DNA of 64,000 nt from Hyphodiscus hymeniophilus (GCA_016508695.1 VNKQ01000002.1:1426001-1490000); one strand, 5' to 3'. Positions 1 through 13,075 are shown, counted from the stretch's first letter. Notes: generated by a model not told the origin, from the sequence alone. Made by a program: numbers and translations.

Positions 1-1067
1 CGAAACATAGTGGGCAATGGCTCTGTGCCCCCACAAGGCTGGAACCTGACAGTCATCGAGTGGCTGCGTCTTCGCAGAGAAACCAGGTCCGAACAAGGGC
101 TGTCACGGACGAGAACAGCAGAGGGCCGTCGTCTCGCTCAAGCGGAGCTCGCAAAAGGTCGGGAACTACGTTGGCCAAACCCCTTGAAAACAATCCATAT
201 CATAATGGAAAAAGACATAGCCCTCATCTTACTCTACAGTTCTTTACTCTATACCTCATTCTACGACATCATGGCTTCGCTCCCACAACTCTTCCAAGAA
301 ATCTACCACTTCAACGATCTGCAAGTTGGGCTCTGCTACCTACCCTTTGGTTGCGGTTGTGCACTCGCTAGTATTATCAATGGCCGACTGTTGGATAGGA
401 ACTACAAGCGAGTGGCTAGAGAGATAGGCTTTACGATTGACAGGAAGAGGGGTGATGATTTGAGGCACTTTCCGATTGAGAGGGCGAGATTGGAAGTGAT
501 CTGGCCGTTCTTGGGTGTGGGATTGAGTTGTATGCTCTGTTATGGGTGGGTGCTGGAGAAGAATGCTAATTTGGCTGCACCTCTGATCCTGACATTCTTT
601 ATTGGTAAATGGCCTCTAAACCCACTTCGCTCTACCCCGAATTATGCCTCGATCTCCTTGTGACTCGATACTAATCAAAGATAGGCCTCTGCGTCAACGG
701 TGCATTCAACATCCTCTCCACGCTCATCGTAGACCTATACCCCCAATCTCCCTCTACAGCCACAGCGGCAAATAACCTGGTTCGCTGCTTCCTCGGTGCA
801 GGCGGGACGGGTATCGTGAGTATCATGATTCAGAGTATGGGAAGGGGTTGGTGCTTTACATTCGTTACACTGGTTTGTGTGGCGACTATGCCAATGTTGT
901 GGGTGGAGTTGCGCTGGGGTCCGATATGGAGAGAGGAGAGGAGGGTGAGGATGGATCAGAAAAAGGAGGAGGAGGAAGCAAAGAGGAGGGTCGAGGAGAG
1001 GCACGAGTCAGAGCGGAATGATGAGAATGTCATAAGAAATTCGAAGGAGGGAGGCGAGAAGGTGTAA
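1..1067 (+). CDS. MFS transporter (DHA1-type), 5'-truncated by window edge
   Basis: This is the C-terminal part of a major facilitator superfamily drug:H+ antiporter-like protein of the plasma membrane. The frame is open from base 1, so the start lies outside the window. Exons are 1..604 and 685..1067; the 80-bp intron starts GTAAAT and has a CTAAT branch site just before its AG. The 328 visible residues hold about six hydrophobic helices: two before and three after a charged cytosolic loop rich in R, K and E, ending with a pair of helices that includes the small-residue stretch GAGGTGIVS. The C-terminal tail is strongly charged with many E and R residues. Helix pattern and the loop resemble fungal multidrug (QDR-like) members of the family. 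The substrate cannot be told from sequence. The MFS call is secure, the subfamily is inference. Confidence 0.85.
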
Positions 1068-1743
1068 CGATGGTAGGTTTGGTCGGAAAAGCGTCTATCA
1101 ATGGTCTTTGGCAAGATGTCCGTTTGGTCCACTTCTGTTGCATTGAGGAGGCGTTTATATTCAGCATTTAAGGAGCCTCTGAGCATAACACAAATATCGC
1201 TTGAGCCGAGCTATTCTAAAGCAAGTATTAAAGGGAAAGTCAGTTGTCTGAGTGTTAAAAATTGTTTAAGCGTATTAAGATATTAAGCTTTAAAGCTGGT
1301 ATCAAAGGTAGTTATCCGAATCGCGCAAAACCAATTAAGAGATTGGATATCCTACACAATATGCTTGCGCTCGTGAAAGTCAAGTCAATTAAGAGGTAGG
1401 AGTGGTTGTCCGGATAGTTAAAAACTGATTGAACGAGTCAGCATATCAAACTTTGGCAGCAACAGCTGGCGAAGACAGAGTGAGTTTCCATGAGGTCGAT
1501 ATCGAAGCTCAGATCGAGGAATAGTAGTATCAAATTGAGCCACAAAAAATCCCTGATGACGTAAGCGAGAAGCTTGAATTCCAAGCCACATTTCGTCGAA
1601 GCAGTATCAAGATATTTTGATGCTAGAACGCGATCAATCTACACACTGGACTCTAATACCTTTTTGTTCAAGACTCTGATTCCTGCTGTACTCTTTTGTT
1701 ATACGCAGAGGCAATCTATGAGTTTTCTGCCATCCGCAAAACC
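1068..1743. other. Intergenic, MFS to UFE1, with degenerate repeats
   Basis: No supported gene. It carries three imperfect copies of a dispersed repeat (see 1213-1445), then AT-rich sequence leading to the UFE1 start. Confidence 0.7.
1213..1445 (-). repeat. Cluster of three degenerate copies of a dispersed repeat
   Basis: Three related units read on the minus strand at about 1443-1371, 1346-1288 and 1280-1215. Shared landmarks in order are a CCAAT-CTC-like opening, a T-rich GGTTTT or AGTTTTT block, the core CGATTCGGATAA (or TATCCGGACAA), then CTACCTCT, ATTGACTT and a final CTTTNA. The same landmarks occur at 21.1, 22.6 and 42.9 kb. Copies are strongly diverged, and I aligned them by eye. Confidence 0.55.
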
Positions 1744-2885
1744 ATGACAGACCTTACTCCTATTCTTAGTGAGCTTTTGAAGAGCCATGATGCTCGTCTG
1801 GCCCAACCATCCCTAACCCTCCAGAACATCGATGAGTTTCTCAAAGAGGCTTATCAAATAGTAAGTTCTGTTTTCGCTTCCAGCCAATTTCTCTGACCAT
1901 ATGCAGAACTCCCATATTGCGTCGCTCAACTCTTATTTGAGAGCCATCCGACAACCCTACCTTTCCACTGCTGCCCCTCCTAGAAGGAATCGCATATCGT
2001 CTCAAGACTCAAAGTTCAAATACTTGACTGACCGTGAGCGAGAAGAAATTGATGCTGCAACAAAGAAAACATTACGAGAACTTAATGCTGGCATACGGAA
2101 CCTGGCAGATGCCGAACAGCTTCGACAGAACACTCGTACAACTCTGACACGCAAGAAATATGCTCGACTCGGACTTGGGGCACTGGGATCTTGGGCAGCA
2201 GGCGGAGCTGGACAGACGAAGTCATTTGAGCAGGAGCAAGAGGAGGCGAAAGCCCTGGCGATCAGCACCCACAGAGAAAGTGTCCTGTGGTATCTACGGC
2301 GGAAGCTACAGGAATGCGGAAGCATCCAAGCTTCTATGATGGAGAAGAGGATACGCCGTGAGATGGAGAAGAACAGGAGTGTGCTGGAAAAGTCTGAATG
2401 GGGCCCTGTGCATGAATATGGGGGATACGATAATGCGCCAGGACCATCGATTTACAAATCGACAGCTCCAGTCCATATGGAGGCACCGCAATTTGTGCCA
2501 GAGGACGAACTAACACCGGAGCAGATCCAAGTTTTTGAGAAGCAGAATCAAGATATGCTCAAGCAATACGAGAGTACTCTGAACCAAGTCTCGTATGCTG
2601 AACCGGGTCTGTCAATAGCCAGTACAAAGCTGACACGTTTACAGGAAAGCAGAAAAGTCTTTATTGGAGATATCGGAACTTCAGACCCAGCTCGTGAATA
2701 ACCTGGCAATTCAGTCGGCGCATATCGACCAGCTCGTGGCCGATTCCTTTTATACCGCAGAGAACGTCGGAGGCGGGAATCAGCAATTGAAAAAGGCCAC
2801 GGAGAGACAGAGTACAGCCAAGTATGTGTTCTACGCATCGTGCGGCCTCAGTCTGTTCTTGGTGGTGTGGGATTTGATAATCTAA
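1744..2885 (+). CDS. UFE1: ER t-SNARE Ufe1 / syntaxin-18
   Basis: Qa-SNARE of the endoplasmic reticulum that mediates fusion of Golgi-derived retrograde (COPI) vesicles and homotypic ER fusion. Exons are 1744..1860, 1907..2592 and 2645..2885 (347 aa). The introns are 46 and 52 bp with CTGAC branch sites. The start is the ATG giving MTDLTPILSELL, which matches the syntaxin-18 N-terminal domain; an in-frame TTG upstream is not credible. Residues 1-120 are the N-terminal helical domain. The SNARE helix occupies about residues 255-320, and a single C-terminal membrane anchor (YVFYASCGLSLFLVVW) is followed by only a few residues, as expected for a tail-anchored SNARE. Without the second splice the frame would end early at 2701. 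Identification rests on the conserved N-terminus, the SNARE helix and the tail anchor. Confidence 0.9.
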
Positions 2886-3372
2886 GATACCAATAACGTA
2901 CGCATGGAAATGCTCACATGCAAATAATCCCAATAAATAATCCAAAATAATCCGGATCTCGGGTATGCAGGAACAGATGGCAACTCGTGATCTTCTCTGA
3001 CAAGACCTTTCCTGGCACATGCTCCCATCCATTCTCGTGCAGATGGCTGATCAGGAGAGGAGCTGGTCATTCAATATTTCATAATTCCATCATGTTTACG
3101 ACCGACCCCTTTCTTGCCTCGGTCGCATGGGGTTTGATGGAGCTTCCGCAACACCTTAAATATGCGTGTGAACCCGTCGACTTTCATTGGAGCCCACTGT
3201 CCAGCATTTCGCAGTTCTCCCCTCCCCCGGATTCTTAGCGGAGTCCCGAACTCGCCCGCTAGAACTCAGCTCATATCCCAGCATGACTTCTAATAAAAAC
3301 CTTTCGACTTCCTCAGATCCTTCTTCCTCCTTCTCCTCCCCAAATCTACGACTGCAAAGTATTTATGGTCAA
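2886..3372. other. Intergenic, UFE1 to aspartate aminotransferase
   Basis: UFE1 3' region followed by the pyrimidine-rich promoter and leader of the aminotransferase gene. In-frame ATGs at 3187 and 3283 could extend the downstream protein. No other gene is seen. Confidence 0.6.
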
Positions 3373-4691
3373 ATGTCTCAATCAACATCCACAAGCTTCT
3401 CAGCTGAGGCTGTGCCTCAAGCTCCAGAGGATCCCCTCTTCGGATTGATGGCCGCCTACAGAGCCGATACCTTCGATAAGAAAGTCGACTTGGGAATTGG
3501 AGCATACAGAGACAACAATGCAAAGCCCTGGGTTCTACCAGTCGTCAAGAAGGTGCAAAATCGCATAGATATGAACCGTCCAACATACGGCTAACACTTC
3601 CATTCCAGGCAGATGCGATTCTTCGTGACGACCCCACCTTGAATCACGAATACCTCCCCATCACCGGCCTCCAGCCCTTCACATCAGCAGCCGCAAAGCT
3701 CATCCTAGGAGCCTCCTCTCCTGCCCTGAGCGAGAAGCGCACCTGCTCTATTCAAACGATCTCTGGCACTGGAGCGGTACACTTGGGTGCTCTCTTCATC
3801 AAGAAATTCTACCCCGGCTCCCCCACCGTCTACTTCAGCAACCCAACCTGGGCAAACCACAACCAGATCTTCTCCAACGTCCAGATCCCCATATCGACCT
3901 ACCCGTACTTCTCGAAAGAGACCAAGGGGCTCGACTTTGCGGGCATGAAGAAGGCCATCGCAGAAGCCCCAAACCACTCCGTCATCCTGCTCCACGCCTG
4001 TGCACATAATCCGACTGGTGTTGATCCCACACAAGCTCAATGGAAGCAGCTGGCAGTTCTGATGAAGCAGAAGTCGCACTTCCCCTTCTTCGACTGCGCA
4101 TACCAAGGATTCGCGTCTGGTGACCTAGCGAAGGATGCTTGGGCAGTCCACTACTTTGTCGAGCAGGGCTTCGAACTCTGCATCGCTCAATCATTTGCCA
4201 AGAACTTCGGCCTCTACGGCGAGCGAGCAGGCTGTTTCCATTTCGTCACCGGTCCCGGATCGGATTCCCAGGAGACGATTCGCCGGATTGCTTCTCAGCT
4301 CGCCGTTCTGCAACGATCCGAGATCTCGAATCCACCCGCCTATGGTGCGAGGATCGCGAGCACCGTGTTGAACGACGAGTCGCTGTTCAAGGAGTGGGAA
4401 GCGAACCTGAGAACTATGTCCGGCCGCATTATTGATATGCGGAAGGCGTTGAGGAGCAAGCTCGAGGAGATGGGGACACCCGGTACATGGAATCACATCA
4501 CGGATCAGATTGGTATGTTCTCATTCACGGGCCTGAGCGAGAAGCAGGTGCTGGAGTTGAGGGAGGTGGCTCATGTCTACATGACGAAGAATGGGAGAAT
4601 CAGTATGGCGGGCCTGAATACTGGGAATGTGGACTACTTTGCGAAGGCAGTTGACAAGGTCGTCAGAGAGACTTCAGATGCGAAGTTGTAG
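3373..4691 (+). CDS. AAT2: Aspartate aminotransferase, cytosolic type
   Basis: Pyridoxal-phosphate enzyme that interconverts aspartate and 2-oxoglutarate with oxaloacetate and glutamate. Exons are 3373..3552 and 3609..4691 (420 aa); the 56-bp intron has a CTAAC branch site. The fold-I signatures are present: DLGIGAYRD near the N-terminus, the HNPTG loop, and SFAKNFGLYGERAG, whose lysine should form the PLP Schiff base. I chose the ATG at 3373 because the protein then starts about ten residues before the conserved PEDPLFGL motif, as in cytosolic forms. The in-frame ATG at 3283 would add a 30-residue Ser/Asn-rich extension without a typical mitochondrial presequence. Length fits the family. Confidence 0.93.
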
Positions 4692-5137
4692 GGCAACGGT
4701 GGCGGCTAGATATGAGAGTGTGACGATATTGAGATGCGAAGTAGAGAAAATCGTTGCAGGATAGACCAAAGGACCCTGCTTTTTTGTAGGTGCCCCAATA
4801 AGAATCAGCTACATTTTCATCGTTTCATCAATTCTTTAATCAGTATCATCGATCCGAAGCTTGGTAAGTACTCTTGCATGCATCCAAAGACGTCAGGTGA
4901 AACCGAGAGCCACTCTCATCGCATGCAGTAAAGATCGAGATTCGACGAGGTAATATTAATGCTATCTTTTCATCTCATACATCCAATTTTGAAATGCAGC
5001 CTTTCCAACCTTCTGCAAACATACCCAAGACGCCATCAGATAACACCACAGATCCAATATAACACTATCGCTACACCCCTCAACCATGATCCCGGAATCG
5101 AAAGGATGTACGCCTGTTCATGCATCACATCCTATCA
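4692..5137. other. Convergent 3' region between AAT2 and class V chitin synthase
   Basis: Tail-to-tail spacer. It holds two 3' UTRs and nothing else I can recognise. Confidence 0.6.
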
Positions 5138-8100
5138 CTATAGCTGGCCAGAAAGCAGAGCTTCGGTGGCTGCATGACGTTAGTTTGCGCTCGTGGTCTT
5201 CGAGACAGGTCGGGATAGGAAGTAGAGAGGGGTGGGAGAGATAACATACCAGAGTTGATATAAGCCCTCCTTATGTCGAGCGGCACACCAAATCTTTTTT
5301 CCAACTCATTCTTAATGCTTTTCTTCGTTACCGTCATCAAATCCGACGTCTTCAAAATCTCTCTAATCTCCGCCAAGATCGCATCATCACTCGGCAGTCC
5401 TGCTAGAGTCGCCATCTCCAGCTCCTGGTTCCCAAAATATTGACTGCCCCCGAATTGGCTCGCTCTGTTCCCTGTAGTCATCATCTCGGACGGCGCGAGC
5501 GACATTCGCGAGTTGGAGTTATAGATTGCGGAGTCCTTGGCGTCGTAAGGTGAGTTGTTCATATTGTGACCAGTCATACCGCCCATTTGCGACATGGGAG
5601 GAAGAGAGGGGGCATAATTGTATTCTGATCCTGCGGCAGGATGATAAGCTTTCGTGCCATATGAGTAGCCTGAGATTTCCGATCTGTCGTCTCGCATGGT
5701 TTGGGCTTCCCAGAGCTCGGCTTGATAATCCTCCCATTTTTTGTGTGGGATGGAGGATGGGTCGAATTTCCCCTCGTCTGTGATCACGATCTTGCGTCCT
5801 TTTTCTCCAGTTACCACTCGTGTGTTACCCCAGGAGAAATCGTCCATGTGCCAGAAACTGTATAAGGGTAGAGCGAAGGAGAAGACAGGGATGGCAAGAA
5901 TGTAGAGGATCATCCAGCCGATCATCTCCCATTTTCGGTGGAGGATGAAGATGATGGCTTGTAGACCGTAGATGGCGCCGAGGAGAATGAAGGCAGTGAC
6001 GGGTATGACGCTGCTCTTTTCGACAACGAGAACGATTAGGTAGGTGAGGTATGCTAGGGTGACGGGTTGAACGAGTGTAGAAAGCAAATCGATAAAGACG
6101 ATGAAGCGCATACTGAAGCAGCAGAAGCCGCAAAGTTGAGACAGTGGAATTAGCTCCATAAGATTGTGGACTGTAGAGTTAATCCAGCGACGACGTTGAG
6201 ACAAGAAGACCTTCCAAGTATCAGGGGCAATGGTCCAGGCATGTGCACTAGAGAGGTACTTCGTCTTGTACTTGGAGTGATGCTTGATGAGTAATGTAGT
6301 CAGGTAACGATCCTCACCTAAGTGAAGCAAATTCTTCATGTGGAGGGTATCGACCCGGATGTTGGCATAACCTTCAACAACCTCACGACTGACGAAGAGA
6401 GGCTTTCCAGACTCGGCGGCGCGGATACGGTACATGGTGAAACAACCCGGTAAACAGGTAACACTTCCGAACAGGCTTTCGAATGCCTTGGAGAGATTGT
6501 GAGAGATGTAGTATTCGTAGACTTGAATCATAGTGACGAAAGAAGATTTGGAGTTTGAGAGAGCAGTCTCTCCACAAACGCCGATGAGTCTCGTGTCGTT
6601 CAAGAAGGACGAGACCATACGAGAACCCGAATCAGGACTAACGACTGTGTCTGCGTCGATCTGTAACATGAACTCGTAGAAAGTCGGGTTGACCCCGATA
6701 ATGTTTCGGATTTGATGATACATCTCGAGTTCTAGTGGGCTCATGGCAGCGTTGTAGTGCACTCTGTTCAAGAATCGCATCATGACCATTTGGGAATCAC
6801 GCTTTCCTCTGTTACCAGGACGCGAGACTTCCGAGGGCTTGCCAACCTTAACAACCACCATAAAGGGAACGATATGGCCTTGAACCTCATAAAGACCAGA
6901 GTACACTTTGCCCATGTTGTGCTGCTTCATACCCTCGCCCAGTGATTCGAAGCTCAGCGGTTCAGGATCGACGGTGTCAGAGACGCCGAGAATGTCGAGC
7001 ACGATGCGAGGAGTCGGCCTATCGTTTCCTTGACCAATAATCATCCCGTCACAGATAATGACTAGTAGTTTGCGTTTATCGTCATACTTCATTCTGGCAG
7101 CGGAATCGATAGCGCGTCGAAGAGAGTCCTCGTCTTCGGTATATGCAGGCACTTGACAAATAACAAACTTGTCCAAGTTTTCGGGAACGTTCTTTCGACC
7201 GAATTGCAGGGCTGCGAAGAATTTGAATCCAATGACGCTGCAAAGAAGGATCGATATAGCTAGCATGAGATACTCCGAGAATTTACATTTCACTGAATTT
7301 CTTGTATCAACGTCTCCGACGTAGAAGAGGTTGTCAAGACAGAGCTGCATGCGAGATCGCATTCCTTCGTCGAGTGCCAAAGCATTCCAATATTTGGTAA
7401 CATCAGATCCTGCTTTTTGCTGGAACAGATCAACAACCAAAGGATCCATGAAGTTGGTATTGACATCATCAGGAGCAGTCTCGCCGGCCTTGACTTCCAC
7501 TCTACGTCCTCCTTGAAGGTATTTGGTGAAATCGTAGACCCTGCTATTCAGAATAGCAATCGAATCCAGCTTGGTTGCTAGCTTGTGGACATATGAAGAA
7601 GTGTACCCTATGTTTCCTACTTTGTAGTTCGCCTTGAGATACATCATCTGCTCAAAGAACCAATCAGGTCGACTGTCATTGTTGAATGCTCTGAAGTCGT
7701 GATATTGGGGGTTGGTATCAGTGCTGCTGATCAATGATGCGGAACCAGTAGTATTGGTGTTCGTGTAGTCAAGCTGAATAGAAGGATCAACAGTTCCGTT
7801 GACTCCCTGGCATAGGGCCGAGACTTGGACCGGAAAAAGCGAAGTGGCGTCGAGACCAGCATAAGCCAGGATTGACTTCTGTGGAACGATGCTGGGGTAG
7901 TGGCTGGGGGCGAATTCTCCAAGGTCGAAGACTTGGCCACGGATACCAACATACGCGGAATGTCCGTTCTTGCCATTGTGACTTGTCAACTCGGCAGCGC
8001 TGAACACGCTCTGTTTAGGGCAAATGAGCCTTGGGAAGATGACAATGAACCATGCAACAAAGAGACAACTAAACCAGATCATCATGTTAATGGCAAGCTT

Positions 8101-10960
8101 TTCTCTCCATGCTTGGCGAACGTCTTTTCGGGGAATCCGTCCAATCCAGCGGATTGCAAAATCAGGGATGAGCCATGTCATCAGCCAGACAATGGCAACC
8201 CATCTCTTTCGGCTGCCACTTGTCTTCACTTCTTCGACTTCGACCATCGTCTTCTCGTTCCCCTTCTCTGCCAGCTGTTCTTTGGTGTCGAGGTTGCGGA
8301 ATAAGTCTCCTTGACCAAGAGCAGAGGCTCCAGCATCAGAGCGAGTATCCACATCATGATTACCACCGAAGTAACCAGATTTCTTGTCGCCATAAATGAA
8401 TCCGCCGGGGCTCAAGCCTGGAGAACCGCCAAGGAGGCGTTCTTTCGAAGCACCGAAACGACCTTGAACGTCACCTGGAGTGAGCATGCCCTCCGCTCCA
8501 TCATCCGAAGGGACTGGATACCGGCCTTGCGTAAAGCCACGCTCGGTGAGCCTTGCTACCTCAGACCAGCATCGTTCACTCAAAAAGATACCGGTGGTAC
8601 CAATCCTCGCCTCATTTGCAGGCCATCTCTTCTCATCTACAACCATCTCAGCTTTCTCTCGTTCGCTTCCCACCAGAATCGTTTCGGCATCCGCGAGCCC
8701 CAGGAATTCACCAAAGGGCAGGAACAGACTAAAGTCGGCATTACGGAGTCGTTGGCTGATTTCGGCAATCCCGAACGTCTGGACTTGTGTACGCACGCAT
8801 TTGCTGTCGAACTGATTGGCGATGCGGCGATCGTTGGGCTTCAAGCAGAAAATGAAGTAAGGGTTCGTATTCTGCGCAGAGAGAGATTTGGTGACGTTAT
8901 CCAGGGACGAAAGGAACTGAGATGCAGCTCCTTGGTCAAAAGTTCTCGTTCTTCGACTCTTGACCTCCGGGTCGCCAAGATCAGAAACGTCCTCGGCAGA
9001 ACCTGAGGCACTCTTGATATCGAGGGCTGCAAGTCGCGGAGGCCTCTCGCCCTTCCGGCGCATGACACTGGGCTGACGAAGAGGCTTGGAGCTGACTTGT
9101 GCCTGCATGATCGTTTTCTTCTCTTGCGGGTGTACCACCGTCTGGAGAGCTTCCTGTCCAAAAAGCTGACCAACGAAGTCACTCTTTGTGGACGAGATGA
9201 GGTTCATCAAATCTCCAGAGATGACTTCCCCGTTCTCCTCTACAAGACCTCCGACCAGGTACTCAACTTCTCCCGCAAAGTGCTTGATTGTAAAAGAAGC
9301 GGCGGCGTTGTGAGTAACAAAGTTGCTTCCTGGAAGTTTGGCCGTAGCACTTCCCACTTCAATTGCTGGGTTTTTACCATCAAAGCGCTTGCGAAGACTC
9401 TCCAGTAACTGCATGTCGCTTCTGCTCCGTCTCGTTTGGTCGTCAAGAATACTGAGGAGGCCATTACCGTGCTTCAAGAGTCCTTGCACGGCGTCCGAAT
9501 TGTCAAAATAGCTGGTAGCTGCAACAGCGACTTCTTCGCTCTCCAGCATTTCAACCTTGCTCTCGAAAAAGGTCTGTAGCGTGAAGTGGTACAGTGATTC
9601 AGTAGCCGCATTGTTAAGGAGCTGGTCTAGCGTGGACTCGGTCGAAGGCTGTTGAGCGAAACCCGGGAAGTCAACGATTGAGATTGTGTTGCCAACTGTA
9701 TCCTCGACCGCACAAACTCTCTGGTTGATGCTCTCAATGACATACGCCACAAGCAGGGAGTAGAGAGTTCTAGCAAGCTCATCCGCATTCTTCCTAGCAC
9801 CTTTGGGATCCAACATCACAGTAACTCGTTCGCGTTGGAGAATCTTGGTCTTGTAGCCGAGAGTCGTTTGAAGATCCTGTGCACCAACTCCCAGAAATGC
9901 AGCGACTATACCGAGAACCTCTTTGTTTTTCACAGCAGTATAACTCTGGCCACCTTCATGAGAGAATCCTCCGCTGTCATCTCCAGTTGCCGCGGTATCT
10001 TCACTCGTCTCGAATTCAAGTTGGCCAAGGTGAAGAATACTGGCTAAGACCTGGCAAATCTCGGCAATTTCACTCCTGGGGAACTCCAATTTCCTCAGAG
10101 CTGTCTTGAACAGCTGGAAGCCCTCGGCATCATTGATTCCTACCTTGAGTTGAGTGGGATGTCCGAGATACCTCCACCTCTTTTGCGGTGCAGCTGTGGA
10201 ATGTCTGTGTACGCTCTGACCAGGGTGATGCACTGTGCTTGAGAGAGCGCCAGGTCCGTCGAGCCCCAAGTGTGCCTTTTCGGCCGCACTCGTACCAGCC
10301 AGCAGGTAGTATAAGACGTGGAAAGAACGCTCCCCAGTAGGAACATCTGCTACTCTGCTCCGCTCCAGCCTGTGATCCAAGACCTTCCCACCGATGAGTG
10401 TTGGGTTGACAGTCGAGGATGTATCGTATTGAAGTTCGAAGAATAAACCAGCTTTAGATGCGGTAGGTGTAGTAGCCGTCTTGGTGGTTGTCAAGGTGTC
10501 AAAAACATACGCAGCTAGTGACAATTTGGTGGACAACGGGGTAGAGGATTTATTCAGCAGTGCGGAGAGTAAATGGGAACGAATTGTTGTTTTCCCGGAT
10601 CCAGACTCGCCACTAGGAAGTTGTCAGCATGTTCCCTATGCGTTGTATGAAATTTACTCACAGAAAGACCACAGCTTGATTTTCGGAACGTGCCCCGAGT
10701 CTTGTCCACGCTCTGTCTGCCAGATCCTCTGCTCCTCCCATAGCGCTCCCCTCCTTTCCTCCATCGGGCCCTTTTGTAGACGAAGAGTATGTGTTTAGAG
10801 ATATTAAGGCGTGAGAAGATAATTGTGCGGTCGGAAGTGATACATGGAACCTGCTTGCAAGATGTGCTGTGAGATGTGTATCCGACTGGAGATGGGCAGG
10901 CAAGGCAGGGAGTGAAGGTTGTGAATGGGCTCCTCCGCCTCCTTGGTTATTTAGGGCCAT
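5138..10960 (-). CDS. chsV: Class V chitin synthase with N-terminal myosin motor
   Basis: Processive membrane glycosyltransferase that makes chitin from UDP-GlcNAc at hyphal tips and septa; the myosin domain links it to actin. Exons are 10960..10662, 10612..5250 and 5169..5138 (1897 aa). The 49-bp first intron splits the codon just before the P-loop. The last exon is 32 nt and supplies the end ATEALLSGQL; reading through its intron instead gives an unrelated tail. The ATG at 10960 yields MALNNQGGGG and then the conserved SLPALPAHL block. The P-loop GESGSGKTT (about 101-109) is intact. Two membrane helices follow near 905 and 940, then a cytochrome-b5-like domain (about 965-1030) and the GT2 catalytic domain with GEDRYLT and QRRRW (about 1570). 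Several C-terminal helices (about 1598-1684) and a DEK-C domain near 1841-1885 complete it. It diverges from the class VII gene. Confidence 0.95.
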
Positions 10961-13075
10961 ATGGTGATTCAAGATGGGTCGAAACCCGCGCGTCTACTTC
11001 CAATTGCCAAAAAATGGTCCAATGCAGAGGGTATCCAAGGTTGAAGGCTCTTGTGTAGGTTGGTCGTCCCTATGGCGTGTCGGTGTCTCCCTGGTAACGC
11101 AGAAATGCAGGATTGAGATAATGCGGCAGAAGACCCCGGTCTCAAGACGAAAGAAAGCGAATGTAGTGATGAAAAGTAGCGAGTGTCGAGAAGATCAAAA
11201 CGATGGTCTTGGTATGAAATGTGAAAAGAGCAGAATGAAGGAATTCAAATTGTCGAAAGGTGAGTTTGGGCAAGCAAAAAGAGAGCGGAGCACACGTTCG
11301 GTTGTTGATCCTACCTAGTGAAGCAGATGGTGATACCTCAGGCACCAGGGATGGAATGGGCTAATGGGGCTATGATTTTTCAGGGGGCCTTGGGGTCTGT
11401 CAACTGTCAAGTTGTCTCACAAGCTTGGAAATTCGCAGTCTAAAGCAGCGAAATCGTTGCCACAGCGGATCACCCAACACGAGAAGCCCCCTGTAGGTAC
11501 TCAGTAGGCGCTCTTAGTGTTGCGGGGCGGTTCGCGATCTCGAATCCGTAAATAAATATCCACGGATTATTCGCCCATGCTCGAGTGAGCATTCTGCAAA
11601 AGTACATCCCAACGGATCAGATCAGGTTGACTCGCACTCGTCGACCAACAGTATGTCTATTCTCGTTTCTTCTTCTGGCCTCTTTTCTCGTTCTTGGTCT
11701 CGTCTCTATTCCGTTGGTTTTGTTCTGCTCTGTGCTACTGTGATATGCTGGTGTTCTTGGACGAGTATTTCAAATACATGACTACAACTTCTGCTAAAGC
11801 TACGGACGTCGATACAAGTCAACTTCCACCTTTACAGTCAGGTGTATTTCCGTATATCCAATGTCAGCCGTCGAGTTAGGGCTCTACCTATGACCCGTCC
11901 ATCGGACAGTGCAGCGAAAGATCGTCCTACGGAAGCCATGGCACAAACACCTCTCCTCCGGTGATGATTCCATATTCTTGAAATCCCCGAGCTTTTGACA
12001 CATCCTTTGTTCTGATATTGTAGGAATATATGTACATTGACAAGCATGACTATTAATCGAGACATTCTTGTGTGCCTACCTCTTGCAGAATCGTATGACC
12101 TATCGTCTACCCCAAGAAAGGTTTTCATGCATGATCGTATCCATCATCCCGTATGCTGCTCGCCGTATATGGGGCATTGGGGACAGCCTCTGCCGGCACG
12201 AAGCGGATCTGGGACATGGCATTCGAGTCGCCGACGACGTCTTAAAGCGCCGTTGCTGCAAATGAGGCGCCATGTGGAGAAGCGATCGTCCAAGAATAAC
12301 ACAGCCTGCGTGCTGCTTTGAGGGCAAAGTCTTTGGGTCAGCCGCTTACTTCAGCTGCTGGAAGGGACATGCATCGTGCTGTTGATGCTGTTGGTGAAAG
12401 TAGAACCGCCATTATTTGTTTAGCGAACGAAAAGGGGCGAGACTGAGTTTCCTGCGTTCCAAATCCCTCCTTACATCCCCTGACTCCCTAAGAGCAGCGA
12501 GAACTCTTCTCACCACTCCACTTCGTATCCTGCTGCTCTGCTTTGCCTTCCGTCACTCCGTGCTGCGGCTTAGACTACTGTAATACCAAGGGGAAACGGG
12601 GCCTGGCCTGTGCTGCTTTGGCCTGTCTGCTCCGCCGTATCCTCATGAGGAATTCATTCAGGAAAACATTGACAGTCGTACATGCCTTGACATCTTCTTC
12701 CTCGATATCTGTATTTCGACATCCTCTTGCATCTGATCCGCCTCATTCGCTTGGTGGCATCTTCTTCCCCTTGACACTATTGCATACTAGTTTTAATTCG
12801 TCCCTCGTTTTTCAAACACTCGCTCCTGCAGACCTGTTGCTCAGCGAACACATTTAGCATCCCCTCAGTACGCCACGACGTACTCTCCGATCTCACAGCC
12901 GTTCTTGACTTCCAAAATTGACGCGTCTGAGAACGAGAATACGGATTCCACGAATCACATCTACGAGGAGATATAAAGAAGGCTTTTGAAAACATCTGAG
13001 GCTTGGTGAAACCTCAAAATCAACAGCAGGCCAGGAGAGCCAAAAGACCCAGCATTCCTCACCTCCTCTTCAATC
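10961..13075. promoter_or_regulatory. 2.1-kb shared divergent upstream region of two chitin synthases
   Basis: The region lies between the start codons of the class V gene (minus) and class VII gene (plus). Any promoter elements and 5' leaders for both must lie here. Short open frames occur (for example 12543-12857, 104 codons), but none shows protein-like composition or a recognised domain. The 350 bp upstream of 13076 are pyrimidine-rich, typical of a fungal leader. I cannot point to specific factor sites. Confidence 0.6.

Noticed and set aside
2593..2701. Apparent frameshift and early stop in UFE1
   Set aside because: A 52-bp intron with GTATGC donor, CTGAC branch and ACAG acceptor restores the SNARE helix, so this is not a pseudogene.
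5125..5249. Longer C-terminus of the class V chitin synthase by read-through
   Set aside because: Those residues are translated from an 80-bp intron; splicing to the 32-nt exon gives the conserved ATEALLSGQL end.
8311..9006. 231-codon open frame on the plus strand
   Set aside because: It lies antisense inside the myosin/linker part of the class V chitin synthase, has no domain-like sequence, and mirrors the codon bias of the real gene.
12543..12857. 104-codon frame in the chitin synthase spacer
   Set aside because: Ser/Leu/Thr-rich translation of pyrimidine-rich leader DNA; no start context, splice logic or family resemblance.
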